A stretch of DNA of 64,000 bases from JAABUE01 sp034431895 (GCA_034431895.1 DAOUCM010000094.1:1-64000), one strand, 5' to 3'. Positions 32,644 through 41,773 are shown, counted from the first letter of the stretch. Program-made: numbers and translations. The notes: generated by a model not told the origin, from the sequence alone.

Positions 32644-33522
32644 ATGACCGATAGCCACCGTCCCCTTTTTCAGGCAACTCCCTTACGCATTTTGCAAATC
32701 AGCACAGCGGGCTCTCTGCTCTTGCTGATGGCCCTAGGCTGGATATATTTTGCCGTTCCCATTCCTGATGCGTATTGGAATGACAAGGCCGCCGACATTT
32801 TGATTATCCTGGCCTCCATAGGGGCTGCTTTGGCTGGAATCAGGGTGGCTAGATTGTTCAAGTTCGAAGAAGCTCCCTGGCGCATCTGGTGGGCGTTTAC
32901 CATAGGTTTGTGGTGCTGGCTGGGCGGTGAAATCAGTGGATTGGTCTATGATGCCATTTATTGGGACACAGGGTATCCTCCTCTGACCTTGATAGACCTG
33001 TTTTGGATCTTGGGATATATGTGGCTGGGATTGTCTTTGTATTACCAATATCGCTTGATTTATGGCCGACAGGACAAACGCGGCACCCGCTATTATGCAG
33101 GCTTGATCCTCCTGGCGCTGCTTCTGACGGCCCTGTTGACCAATCTGGCAGCCTCTGTTGGTTTGGCCGAAGGGTATCCCTGGATCATTTTATTCATCAC
33201 TGTTCTGTATCCGGTATTCGACCTGGCCGAAGGCGTGGGGGCCCTGCGCCTATCTTTGCTCTTTGGGCGCGGACATTGGAGCCGACCATGGTGGGGATTG
33301 ATTCTATTCGCCCTTGCAGACAGCATCAACAGTTTCTATTGGTTAGGCGGTTATGCCTGGTTGAGCCCGGTAATGCAAACCATCTTCAATGTAATCACCA
33401 ACCTGGCTTACCCGGCTGGCTACCTGGTGGCCGGGCTTGCGTTATTGGTCAACTATTATCTCATCCGCGATGGGGAAATTGCGGGGTTGATTGTGCCTAA
33501 ACTGAAAGATCACACCAAATAG
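32644..33522 (+). CDS. multi-pass membrane protein of unknown function
   Basis: About 292 residues with seven or eight hydrophobic segments, including LLLLMALGWIYFAVPIP, ILIILASIGAALAGI and the closing LAYPAGYLVAGLALLVNYYL. Many Trp and Tyr residues mark the interfaces. No catalytic motif is apparent. It starts 8 nt after the preceding stop, and its own end overlaps the 3' end of rpoD on the other strand by 13 bp. Confidence 0.65.
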   Translation: MTDSHRPLFQATPLRILQISTAGSLLLLMALGWIYFAVPIPDAYWNDKAADILIILASIGAALAGIRVARLFKFEEAPWRIWWAFTIGLWCWLGGEISGLVYDAIYWDTGYPPLTLIDLFWILGYMWLGLSLYYQYRLIYGRQDKRGTRYYAGLILLALLLTALLTNLAASVGLAEGYPWIILFITVLYPVFDLAEGVGALRLSLLFGRGHWSRPWWGLILFALADSINSFYWLGGYAWLSPVMQTIFNVITNLAYPAGYLVAGLALLVNYYLIRDGEIAGLIVPKLKDHTK

Positions 33523-35123
33523 TCGCGCAAATGTCGGCTGCGGGTAGGATGCCGCAATTTGCGCAGCGCTTTGGCCTCGATTTGACGGATGCGCTCGCGT
33601 GTGACGTTGAAATAACGGCTTACTTCTTCCAGGGTGTGGTCTTTGCCATCTAACAAGCCAAAACGAAGTTCCAGCACCTGACGCTCGCGCTCAGAAAGTG
33701 CCGTCAGCGCGCGTTGCACCTGTTCGCGCAGCATTTCGCGCGAGGCGGCGTCTAGCGGCTCGAGGGCATCTTCATCTTCGATGAAATCACCCAACTGGCT
33801 GGATTCCTCGTCTCCCACCGGCCCTTCCAGCGAGACCGGTTCCTCGGCAGAACGCAGCACACGGTCCACTTTCTGGGTGGCATATTCCCAACGACGTTGT
33901 ACGGCTGGGTCGAGCGGCTTGGCCTCGGCCTGGGCGCGCAGAATGGCTTGTACATCTGTTGTAGGCAGATAACCCACCTCTAGCGCAATCTCTTCATTGG
34001 TCGGATCGCGTCCCAGTTCTTGCGTCAACTGGCGCTGGGCGCGCAAAATCCGTGTAATCGACTCGAACAAATGTACCGGAATACGGATGGTGCGTGCTTG
34101 CTCAGCAATCGAGCGGTTGATGGATTGCCGAATCCACCAGGTTGCATAGGTGCTGAATTTGAAGCCGCGTCTGGGGTCGAATTTGTTGACTGCCCTCAAC
34201 AGCCCCATATTGCCTTCTTGAATCAAATCGAGAAAAGAAATGCCGCGCCCCAGATAGCGTTTGGCTACGCTGACCACCAGCCTCAGGTTAGCGCGGATGA
34301 GAGCATGGTTGGCGTCCTCCGCTCGCGATTGGATGGAGGCCAGTTCGTTTTCCAGTTCCGAAGCGGGGGGCAAGTGACGCTGGAGGGTGCGCTCCGTCGG
34401 CAGGTTGTGATGTTGTTTCAGGTGACTCATCAGCCAATTTGCACACTCGCTGGGCAGAAAATACAGACACAAAAAGACGCTGAAAGCCTTGCGCACCATA
34501 CTGTCCCAGGCCGGGTCTTGTCCCCACAAGCCGTTGTCCAAGTAAGCCCGCAGGTAAGAGGGTGCGTCTGTCTCCCAGCCAGAGTGTAGCGCTTGCGCCT
34601 CGGCCAAAAGCAGCGTCAAGTCTGGCGCTTCCTTCTCGAGACGATGGGCATCCTCCTCCAATCGTTCCCAAGAGGTGATCAATTCGCTCAGGATGGCGCG
34701 GTAGGCTTCGCTGACGGCTTGGCGGCCTGTTTTGCGTGAACGTCGCAAAAAGATTTCCGCCATGCGATGTGCCTCGATGATCGTAGACAGACGAAACTCG
34801 TTGTCCGGATCGAGTAGTTTGACCTGTCCAATTTCGCGCAGGTATAACCGCACTGGGTCCTCGGACAATTCAGCGGCCACCTCTGGCGTTCGTAGAGGCA
34901 GGGCTTCCTCACCTTCTTCCAATTCGTCTATCAACGCCAGGCTGTCTTCGTCTGGTTCCAGCATTTCTTCCACCTTTTCTTCGTCCAGTTCGCTGTGATC
35001 TTCCAAGTCCTCTTCAATCGGCAAAGCGGCCTGTGACGACTCTGCGGGGATGTCCTTTATAGCCGGAAAACGCGGCGGGCGAGGTCTGATAGGGGGCCTG
35101 GCTTTCGACTTGATTTTACGCAT
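33510..35123 (-). CDS. rpoD: primary sigma factor
   Basis: A 537-residue sigma-70 housekeeping factor. After an acidic N-terminus come region 1.2 (DPVRLYLREIGQVKLL), region 2 (ANLRLVVSVAKRYLGRGISFLDLIQEGNMGL, then FSTYATWWIRQSINRSI), region 3 and region 4 (DGKDHTLEEVSRYFNVTRERIRQIEAKALRKL). An unusual insertion of about 150 residues rich in Leu and Trp separates 1.2 from 2. It follows dnaG by 6 nt, the classical macromolecular-synthesis gene pair. Confidence 0.96.
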   Translation of the reverse strand: MRKIKSKARPPIRPRPPRFPAIKDIPAESSQAALPIEEDLEDHSELDEEKVEEMLEPDEDSLALIDELEEGEEALPLRTPEVAAELSEDPVRLYLREIGQVKLLDPDNEFRLSTIIEAHRMAEIFLRRSRKTGRQAVSEAYRAILSELITSWERLEEDAHRLEKEAPDLTLLLAEAQALHSGWETDAPSYLRAYLDNGLWGQDPAWDSMVRKAFSVFLCLYFLPSECANWLMSHLKQHHNLPTERTLQRHLPPASELENELASIQSRAEDANHALIRANLRLVVSVAKRYLGRGISFLDLIQEGNMGLLRAVNKFDPRRGFKFSTYATWWIRQSINRSIAEQARTIRIPVHLFESITRILRAQRQLTQELGRDPTNEEIALEVGYLPTTDVQAILRAQAEAKPLDPAVQRRWEYATQKVDRVLRSAEEPVSLEGPVGDEESSQLGDFIEDEDALEPLDAASREMLREQVQRALTALSERERQVLELRFGLLDGKDHTLEEVSRYFNVTRERIRQIEAKALRKLRHPTRSRHLRDYLV

Positions 35124-35129
35124 CGTAAC

Positions 35130-37055
35130 TCATTCGCTTCGGCGTAATGATAATCTTTTTCCAGCCTGGTCAAGATCGCGCAGCAAGCGCGTATGTTGCA
35201 GGACCATTTGCTGATAGGCAGTTGCCTTCAAGTCGCCTTGCTGTTGTGCGTCTTCTTGCATGAACCGCAATTGGGTCAGACTCTCGTTCAGCCCTATGCG
35301 GCGCAACTTGATGACACTACGCTGCAATTCCTCCAAAATGCGCTCTTCGAGCGGGTCGAGAGGTTCCACTTGCTGCCCCAATTCACGCGCCAGGTCTTGC
35401 AGCGTTTCAGGCAAGCGTTCGAGTACATATTGATGTGGGTCTACGGCATCTTGTTCCAGAGATTGACGGATGAGACCCAGCAAGATTTGATGGTCAGTAT
35501 ACCCGAAATCTTCGGGAACGAGTCGTTGTAAATTGGCCTCTTGCAACTGACGGTCGAGCCGGTAGAGCAATTCTGGCTTGCGCAATAGTATGCCCAGGCA
35601 ATACGCCTCGGCCTTGTGGGAGGCGACAAAAGGAATGGCCGCCGGCGGTTTGGATGGCGGCTGGGCGGCTGCCGGTTGGGGCCTGGGCCGCCTCTTTTTT
35701 GGACCCTGAACCTGCCTGCCGAGCAATGCGCTTTCATCTACCCTCAAGAAACGCGCCAACTGCTGCCGATAGGTGTCTCGTTCGATGGGGTTGGGCAGGT
35801 CTTCGATCAGCGGCGTGACCTGCGCTGCAATGCTCGTTTTGACTTTTGGATCTTGTAAATTTTGCCTGGCTGCCAGCGTTTCCATGACGTGTGTAACGAT
35901 GGGTTTGGCGTTCTCGATCAATCGCGCCCATTCAGCGGCATCGCGGGCAACGATTTCATCTGGGTCGAGGTCGTCGGGCATAGAAGCCACCCTCAGGTCG
36001 GCTTGCAAGCGCGCCTCGTTGCGCAACAGGCCGCGCGCATCGAAACGCAACTCGCCCTCATGATCCATGGCTTGACGCGCAGCCTCCAATCCGCGCAGTA
36101 CGGCTTTTTGGCCGGCGGCATCTGGGTCGAGCGCCAATACAATCTTGCGCGTAAAACGTTTGAGCAAACGCAGTTGCTCTTCTGTCAACGCCGTGCCCAT
36201 GGGAGAAACGACGTTCTCGAAGCCGGCCTGGTGCAGGGCAATCACATCCAGGTAGCCCTCTACGATGACGGCCTGATCGGCCGCGCGGATGGGCTTGCGG
36301 GCGCGGTCTAGGCCGTAGAGCAAGCGTCCTTTGGCAAAGATGGGCGTTTCGGGCGAATTCAAAAACTTGGGGATGTCTTCGGGGTCCACGATACGCGCGC
36401 CGAAACCGGCCATGCGTCCCTGCTCGTCGCGGATGGGAATCATGATGCGGTGGCGGAAACGGTCATAAGCGCCGCCCGCGCGCTGTGTTCCGCTTTCCTC
36501 GCGTACCGTCAGCAGACCGGCGTCAATTAAATCTTGTTCCGAATAGCCGCGCTGGGTGAAATGCCGCAGAGCCGCATCCCACGAGTGGGGGGCGTAACCC
36601 AGCCCAAAGGCTTCGATGGTTGCGTCCGTTAGTTTACGCTTTTCACGCAAGTAGGTCAAAACATGAGCATTGGCCAGCAAATGGCCGCGATAGAACAGCA
36701 CTGCCTCTTCGAGCAATTCGCGTAGATGTTGATATACCTCTTTTTGTTCGGGAGTCTCACGCTGGAAGGAGGTCAACTGTACCCCGGCGCGCGCGGCCAG
36801 TTTTTGCAATGCCTCCTTGAACTCGATGCCTTCTTTCTTCATGACGAACTTGAAAATGTCGCCGCCCTCGTTGCAAGCCCCAAAACAGCGCCAGGTTCCG
36901 GTCTCCGGCCAAACCACAAAGGCCGGCGTGCGCTTGTTGTCGTGGAATGGACAAAAGCCGGTATAGTTGCGCCCGGCTTTGCGCAGTTTCACGCCTGCCT
37001 CAGAGACAAGGTCTACGATGTCTATACGGGATTTGATCTCATCAATTTCGGACAT
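35130..37055 (-). CDS. dnaG: DNA primase
   Basis: A 641-residue primase (ATG at 37055, MSEIDEIKSRIDIVDLV). The N-terminal zinc motif reads CPFHDNKRTPAF with WRCFGACNEGG, giving a Cys-x3-Cys rather than the common Cys-x2-Cys spacing. The TOPRIM domain holds VIVEGYLDVIALHQAGFENVV and LALDPDAAGQKA. A Pro/Ala/Lys-rich linker near 435-460 leads to the helicase-binding C-terminus. It makes RNA primers at the replication fork. Upstream in-frame extension to 37091 is less likely. Confidence 0.95.
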   Translation of the reverse strand: MSEIDEIKSRIDIVDLVSEAGVKLRKAGRNYTGFCPFHDNKRTPAFVVWPETGTWRCFGACNEGGDIFKFVMKKEGIEFKEALQKLAARAGVQLTSFQRETPEQKEVYQHLRELLEEAVLFYRGHLLANAHVLTYLREKRKLTDATIEAFGLGYAPHSWDAALRHFTQRGYSEQDLIDAGLLTVREESGTQRAGGAYDRFRHRIMIPIRDEQGRMAGFGARIVDPEDIPKFLNSPETPIFAKGRLLYGLDRARKPIRAADQAVIVEGYLDVIALHQAGFENVVSPMGTALTEEQLRLLKRFTRKIVLALDPDAAGQKAVLRGLEAARQAMDHEGELRFDARGLLRNEARLQADLRVASMPDDLDPDEIVARDAAEWARLIENAKPIVTHVMETLAARQNLQDPKVKTSIAAQVTPLIEDLPNPIERDTYRQQLARFLRVDESALLGRQVQGPKKRRPRPQPAAAQPPSKPPAAIPFVASHKAEAYCLGILLRKPELLYRLDRQLQEANLQRLVPEDFGYTDHQILLGLIRQSLEQDAVDPHQYVLERLPETLQDLARELGQQVEPLDPLEERILEELQRSVIKLRRIGLNESLTQLRFMQEDAQQQGDLKATAYQQMVLQHTRLLRDLDQAGKRLSLRRSE

Positions 37056-37276
37056 ACCATCGGCGCTCGCTCGAACTACGTACAGCCTCAATTATAGTAT
37101 TACTGAACGACATTTGCATCGTTCGCGCAAATCTGGCTTGTAGCGAATTACACGAATGACTCGAAGGTTTTACTCTTGGTTCGCACCGCAGTTGCCTGCC
37201 CCTCGATACTCGTTTCACCCGCAGTTCATGAAGTTCAACAAATTATTGCTGTAATCTGACAAGATGCGACTATTAG

Positions 37277-37511
37277 CCGTCGTATCACCGACCTTGGGTC
37301 GATTCGACCAGGCAGAACCTGGGGATACGCTAAGCACCCGTCGTACCACCGACCGGGTCGGTGCGGCCAGGCAGAGCCGGGTGATACGCTAATCAGCCGT
37401 CGTACCACCGACCTTGGGTCGGTGCGACCAGGCAGAGCCGGGTGATACGCTAAGCACCCGTCGTACCACCGACCGGGTCGGTGCGACCAGGCAGAGCCTG
37501 GGGATACGCTG
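37277..37511. repeat. four tandem copies of a 59-61 bp two-hairpin unit
   Basis: Copies start at 37277, 37338, 37397 and 37458. Each contains ACCGACC...GGGTCGGT and CCAGGCAGAGCC(T/G)GG stems. Copies 1 and 3 have a TT in the first loop, while copies 2 and 4 lack it, so the array probably arose by doubling a two-unit block. The whole 37056-37909 spacer contains no convincing gene. Confidence 0.85.
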
Positions 37512-37612
37512 TTCGCGCCTGGCTGCTGGCGCCTGGAGCCGGCTTCCAGCCGGAGCCGCAAGGAAGGTTGCCGAATTATTTTGTTAACTCCATCAACTGC
37601 GGGTAAACAGGG

Positions 37613-37686
37613 ACTGCGGCGCGACGCCAGTTTAGTCGCGTCTGGAGGCTACGCTATGAATTATAGACGCATTTTTCGAAATTACA
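37613..37686. repeat. intergenic repeat, ACTGCGG-CGCCAGTTT family, copy 1
   Basis: Shares ACTGCGG, ACGCCAGTTT, GGAGGC, ATGAAT and TTTCGAAA words in the same order with 49457-49527. Confidence 0.65.
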
Positions 37687-37756
37687 CAAAAAGCATCTTC
37701 TCGAAAAGGAGGAAAAGGCGCGTGTTTGGAGATGTGTGGCGCGCCCAAGGCACACC

Positions 37757-37797
37757 GAATCTCCAGATTTTGCTCGAAAGTCGGGAGACTTTCGAAT
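37757..37797. repeat. intergenic repeat with CTCGAAAGT core, copy 2
   Basis: Contains CTCCAGATTTTGCTCGAAAG, the reverse complement of the core at 27172-27209. Confidence 0.6.
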
Positions 37798-37836
37798 CCG
37801 TAGTTGACAAATGAAGCCATTATCCCCATTTTGAGT

Positions 37837-37842
37837 TATAAT
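37837..37842 (+). promoter_or_regulatory. -10 box for the Fur-family gene
   Basis: A perfect TATAAT in an A/T-rich stretch 68 bp before the ATG. An AATAA-N4-TTATT dyad follows at about 37846-37859. No clear -35 at proper spacing. Confidence 0.4.
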
Positions 37843-37909
37843 GTAATAAGATGTTATTGTAAAAAGTTGCAACAAGAATAACTCCTACAGAAAACGGCTT
37901 CGAGACAAT

Positions 37910-38344
37910 ATGACCTGTGGTAGCCAATATGCCCCTCAATTGCGCACGCGCGGCTTTCGTATGACGCCCCAGCGCCTGGCTATTTTGCATGTGCTTCATC
38001 ATTCTGGCAGTCATCTTTCGCCGTCTGAAGTGTACCAACGTGCCAAAACCGACCTGCCCGGCTTGACCGAGCCAACCGTCTACCGCACGCTCGAATTCCT
38101 GGCCGAGAATGGATTGGTGCATTCTGCTCATATCGGCAGTGGTCATCTAGTGTATGAAATCGCCAAACAAAGTCATCACCACTTGATTTGCCGCAAATGC
38201 GGCGCAGAAGTGCAAATCGAACATTCCTCGTTGTCGAAACTCTACGCCGAATTGGAAGTCGTCAGTGGCTTCCGTTTCATTGATAGTCATGTGACGTTCT
38301 TCGGGCTATGCCCGGAGTGCCAAAAATTTCATTCAGGAGGCTAA
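37910..38344 (+). CDS. Fur-family metal-responsive regulator
   Basis: A 144-residue repressor with an N-terminal winged helix (RTRGFRMTPQRLAILHVL, LTEPTVYRTLEFL) and a metal-binding half with QSHHHLICRKCGAE and a final CPECQKFH, giving two CxxC pairs for structural zinc. It lies directly before cbiM, whose ribosome site overlaps the end of this gene, so it probably controls the cobalt/nickel transporter. Iron, zinc, nickel or peroxide sensing cannot be separated by sequence alone; the context favours nickel or cobalt. Confidence 0.9.
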   Translation: MTCGSQYAPQLRTRGFRMTPQRLAILHVLHHSGSHLSPSEVYQRAKTDLPGLTEPTVYRTLEFLAENGLVHSAHIGSGHLVYEIAKQSHHHLICRKCGAEVQIEHSSLSKLYAELEVVSGFRFIDSHVTFFGLCPECQKFHSGG

Positions 38345-38346
38345 TC

Positions 38347-39285
38347 ATGTTGTATTCTCCCGCTCCCATGCACATTCCCGATGGGTTTCTCAGCCTGGTA
38401 ATGTCTCTGTTCTTTTGGGGTGTTACTATCGTTACCCTGGCGATTGCCATTTCCAAGACCAATCGTTCACTGGGTGAGAAGCAGGTGCCGTTGATGGGTG
38501 TCATGGCGGCCTTCATCTTTGCCGCACAAATGCTCAACTTCCCCGTTGCGGGCGGCACGTCGGGCCACTTTTTGGGCGGCGCGCTTGCAGCCATTGTGTT
38601 GGGGCCTTGGGCCGGCATTCTGGTCATGACCGCTGTCATTGCTGTACAAGGATTGCTCTTCCAGGATGGCGGCTTGTTGGTGATGGGCGCCAACATCTTC
38701 AATATGGGCTTGCTGACCGCCATCGTCGGCTATGGCTTGTATCGCAGCGTGATGGGGCGCAGCAAAGGCGCGCGCCTGGCTGTGGCTGGCCTGGCAGCTT
38801 GGCTTTCGACCGTAATCGCTTCCCTGCTGGTCTCCTTGCAGTTATGGCTGAGCGGCACCTCGCGTCTCGAAATCGTTGTCCCGGCCATGTTGGGGGTGCA
38901 TGTGCTGATTGGCATGGGCGAGGCGGTCATTACTGTGGCTGCGCTGGCCTTCATCGAACAAACCCGTCCTGACCTGTTGAGCGAAGAAGCGACCGCGGCC
39001 AGAGGCGGCAGCGGCTGGGTCTATGCAGGCGTTGGCATTTCCTTGCTGGCGGTATTGCTTTCGCCGCTTGCTTCGGCTTTTCCCGATGGCCTGGAGCGCG
39101 TGGCCGAGGATATGGGCTTCCTCGAAATGGGGCGACCTGCACCGTATGAGATTTTGCCAGATTACACCATTCCCTTCTTGGGAGAAACGGCGCTTTCGAC
39201 CATCATAGCCGGTGCAGTTGGCGCGTTGGTGGTGTTGGGATTGGCGGTTGTCATTGGTCAAAGTTTGCGCAAGCGAAACGCTTGA
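38347..39285 (+). CDS. cbiM: CbiM-type substrate-specific permease with CbiN-like tail
   Basis: The S-component of an energy-coupling-factor transporter for Co2+ or Ni2+. The ATG at 38347 has an AGGAGG six bases upstream and gives 312 residues, but the metal-binding MHIPDGFLS, normally the very N-terminus, starts seven residues later (ATG at 38368). NFPVAGGTSGHFLGG supplies a further metal-site His. The C-terminal PDGLERVAEDMGFLE is the CbiN-like domain, fused here. Cobalt uptake would supply the corrinoid of AcsCD; nickel would supply CODH. Confidence 0.9.
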   Translation: MLYSPAPMHIPDGFLSLVMSLFFWGVTIVTLAIAISKTNRSLGEKQVPLMGVMAAFIFAAQMLNFPVAGGTSGHFLGGALAAIVLGPWAGILVMTAVIAVQGLLFQDGGLLVMGANIFNMGLLTAIVGYGLYRSVMGRSKGARLAVAGLAAWLSTVIASLLVSLQLWLSGTSRLEIVVPAMLGVHVLIGMGEAVITVAALAFIEQTRPDLLSEEATAARGGSGWVYAGVGISLLAVLLSPLASAFPDGLERVAEDMGFLEMGRPAPYEILPDYTIPFLGETALSTIIAGAVGALVVLGLAVVIGQSLRKRNA

Positions 39286-39312
39286 CAGCCCATTTGAGAT
39301 TGTGCTAAAAGG

Positions 39313-39434
39313 TACGCATCACGTATTGTCTCGTTATAGGGAGGGAGGTGTTTGGGGCTTGCGTAGCGCCCTTACCCTTCTGCCCTCTTCTTTCGAGAAA
39401 AGGCCGCATCACGTGGCGTAATACGTGGTGCGTA
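39313..39434. repeat. 15-bp inverted repeats between cbiM and cbiQ
   Basis: TACGCATCACGTATT (39313-39327) and AATACGTGGTGCGTA (39420-39434) match inversely at 14 of 15 positions and enclose 92 bp. The ends and lack of coding sequence suggest a small non-autonomous element inserted in the transporter operon. Confidence 0.6.
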
Positions 39435-39454
39435 TTTGTTGTCTGAACCATGTT

Positions 39455-40246
39455 ATGCACGCTGATATTTTCGACCGCTTTCACGAAGCCGAGAGCCGCC
39501 TGCATCGTCTCGATCCGCGCGTCAAGGTGGTCGTGACCCTCTTGTTCATTCTGTCCAATGCCCTGTTGCCCGATGGCGCTTGGGCGGCTTTTGGCTTATC
39601 TTGGCTTTCCCTGCTATGGGCCAATCAATTATCCAGCCTGGGCGTGGATTTTACTTTCAAACGTTCGTTCGTTGCCCTGCCGTTTGCATTGGCAGCCGTC
39701 TCGGCGATTTTTTCGCCGCAGGGAAAGCCGCTGGCTGATTGGTCCATTGGGCCGCTTATGCTTGTCCCCACCGATTATGGGCTGGTCAAATTTGGCAGCA
39801 TTTTGCTGCGCTCCTGGTTGTCGGTGCAAGCCGCCATTTTGCTGGTGGCGGTTACGCGCTTTCCCGATATGATTCACGCTTTCGAGCATTTGCGCGTTCC
39901 GGCGGTACTGACCACCATCGTGTCGTTCCTGTATCGCTATTTGTTCGTGTTGACCGACGAGGTGATGCGTTTGTTGAGGGCGCGGGAATCGCGCAGCGCA
40001 ACGGTAGCAGGCCTCAGGTCCGGCAGGAACGTGGTGTGGCGGGCGCAGGTGGCGGGCAACATGGCCGGTCAACTTTTCTTGCGCAGTTATGAACGCAGTG
40101 ACCGCATTTATCATGCCATGTTGGCGCGCGGTTATGCCGGTCAATTGCGCACGCTCCATCCGCACGTCATGAAATCGAGCGATTGGCGGTTTGCAGCCTT
40201 TTCGGCAGCCCTCATTCTATTCTTACAATTGCTTGGACGATTGTAA
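39455..40246 (+). CDS. cbiQ: CbiQ-type transmembrane component of the ECF transporter
   Basis: A 263-residue T-component from the ATG at 39455 (MHADIFDRFHEAESRLHRLDPRVK). It has about five hydrophobic segments and the coupling-helix signatures near LLRARESRSATVAG and MLARGYAGQL, which contact the ATPase. It links CbiM to CbiO. A repeat fills the spacer from cbiM, while its stop overlaps the cbiO start as TAATG, giving tight coupling. Confidence 0.92.
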   Translation: MHADIFDRFHEAESRLHRLDPRVKVVVTLLFILSNALLPDGAWAAFGLSWLSLLWANQLSSLGVDFTFKRSFVALPFALAAVSAIFSPQGKPLADWSIGPLMLVPTDYGLVKFGSILLRSWLSVQAAILLVAVTRFPDMIHAFEHLRVPAVLTTIVSFLYRYLFVLTDEVMRLLRARESRSATVAGLRSGRNVVWRAQVAGNMAGQLFLRSYERSDRIYHAMLARGYAGQLRTLHPHVMKSSDWRFAAFSAALILFLQLLGRL

Positions 40247-41010
40247 TGCCAGTTATCCACAAAACTCCTCCTCTCCCGATGCTGCCGTTGGGCGGCTGTG
40301 AAAGCGATCTCCTCGCGGTCGAGAACTTGTATTTCCGTTATCCCGATGGGCATGAAGCGCTGCGAGGCGTTTCCTTCAAGATGTGCGCGGGCGATAAGGC
40401 AGCATTGGTGGGGCCGAACGGGGCCGGGAAAAGTACGCTGATGCTGCATCTTAACGGTATTCTGACGGGGCAAGGCGAGGTGCGCATCGCCGGCTTGCGC
40501 ATCACGCCAGACAATTTGCCCGCCATCCGCGCCATGGTGGGACTCGTGTTCCAAAACCCCGATGACCAACTCTTTTCCCCAACGGTGTTCGAGGACGTGG
40601 CTTTTGGACCGCTGCACATGGGGTTGCCCGAAGAAGAAGTGCACGCCCGCGTAGATCAGGCGTTGGACATGGTGCGCATGACGGCTTATAAAGATAGGCT
40701 GTCTCATCATTTGAGTATGGGGGAGAAGAAGCGCATTGCCATTGCAACCGTTTTGTCCATGCGTCCGCAAGTATTGGTGCTGGATGAGCCTTCGGCGGGC
40801 CTGGACCCCCGCGCGCGGCGAGGGCTGATTCATCTCCTGCGCGATTTGCCCATCACCATGTTAGTCTCCACCCATGATTTGGCGATGGTGCGCGAATTGT
40901 TCCCGCGCATGATTATCATGGACGAGGGAAAAATTGTCGCCGATGGCTTGACTTCTATGCTCATGAATGACCAGGCCCTGCTCGAAGCGCATGGCTTGGA
41001 GAAACCATAG
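40246..41010 (+). CDS. cbiO: CbiO-type ATPase of the ECF transporter
   Basis: A 254-residue ABC ATPase. Walker A is GPNGAGKST, the Q-loop reads FQNPDDQLFSPTVFEDV (typical of ECF ATPases), the signature is LSMGEKKRIAIA and Walker B is VLVLDEPSAG. It powers cobalt or nickel uptake with CbiM and CbiQ. It ends 10 bp from a convergent membrane-protein gene. Confidence 0.94.
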   Translation: MPVIHKTPPLPMLPLGGCESDLLAVENLYFRYPDGHEALRGVSFKMCAGDKAALVGPNGAGKSTLMLHLNGILTGQGEVRIAGLRITPDNLPAIRAMVGLVFQNPDDQLFSPTVFEDVAFGPLHMGLPEEEVHARVDQALDMVRMTAYKDRLSHHLSMGEKKRIAIATVLSMRPQVLVLDEPSAGLDPRARRGLIHLLRDLPITMLVSTHDLAMVRELFPRMIIMDEGKIVADGLTSMLMNDQALLEAHGLEKP

Positions 41011-41020
41011 CGCGGGATGA

Positions 41021-41725
41021 TTATCCTTGCCTCATTCCTGGTCGGGCTTCTGCGCTGGCGTTCATGCCAATCGGGTGATAGGTGGGGTCGGTGCGTGCGG
41101 GTCGGTTGTTAGGGGCGGCGGTCAGCGGTTTAGGCGTCGGCCGGATATAGGTTGGCGCCACAGGGCGCTTTGCTTCCGGCGCGGGGGCGTCGCTTCGATG
41201 GGGGAAAGGTTGTCGCTCTGCCAGGCTGAACAGGTTTTCGCCTGCAATCGAAAAGGTACCAATGATCAGCACGCGAATCAACCATACCATCACGGCCACG
41301 AATACGGGAACCACTTTTGTCATTGTGGCTTGTCCAATCAGCATACTGCCTGTTGGCGTATGATTGACGATGGCTACCGACACGCCCCACCAGGTCAGTA
41401 TGGCGTTCATGGCTGCCGCCAGCAGCCAGGCCGCAAACAGGTACCAGACTTCGGCTGGCTCGTCGCGTCCCTTTTCGGGGGTGAATAGGCGCGCAATACC
41501 GGCAAAGTCGATTCCGCAAAAGGCAATGGAAAGAATGGTGGCCCAGCGCAAGCCGGCAAAGCGTAAATCTCCCAAGACATCGCGCAGCGCAAAATCAGTG
41601 GTCGAATAATTGAAGACCTCGAAGGCCAACAATGCGCCAACCAGGATGCTGCCAAACACTGCGCCGCGCCGGTTTGCGGCGTTTCGCAATAAGGGGAGAA
41701 GTTGGAGAGAAAATGTACGCTGCAT
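41021..41725 (-). CDS. membrane protein with Pro-rich tail, unknown function
   Basis: From the ATG at 41725 (GAGGT site) it has 234 residues with four predicted transmembrane helices (about 22-40, 55-75, 92-112, 130-160) and a cytoplasmic tail of about 65 residues rich in Pro, Ala and Arg. No family was recognised. It is transcribed from a near-consensus promoter overlapped by an 18-bp palindrome, so it is probably expressed strongly when a repressor is released. Confidence 0.65.
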   Translation of the reverse strand: MQRTFSLQLLPLLRNAANRRGAVFGSILVGALLAFEVFNYSTTDFALRDVLGDLRFAGLRWATILSIAFCGIDFAGIARLFTPEKGRDEPAEVWYLFAAWLLAAAMNAILTWWGVSVAIVNHTPTGSMLIGQATMTKVVPVFVAVMVWLIRVLIIGTFSIAGENLFSLAERQPFPHRSDAPAPEAKRPVAPTYIRPTPKPLTAAPNNRPARTDPTYHPIGMNASAEARPGMRQG

Positions 41726-41773
41726 GGCAACCTCATGTATCCAATCGGTTGAGTAAAAGGAAAGATTGCTTGT

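Noticed and set aside
37277..37511. CRISPR array
   Set aside because: Units of about 60 bp are contiguous with no unique spacers and no cas genes are nearby.
37235..37561. 108-codon minus-strand open frame across the tandem repeat array
   Set aside because: Its translation is a repeat of PGSAW/RWYDGCLAY-like words generated by the DNA repeat, with no ribosome site and no known family.
37837..37870. PerR/Zur-type box before the Fur-family gene
   Set aside because: TTATAAT matches half of the box but the second half does not; only an A/T-rich promoter can be claimed.
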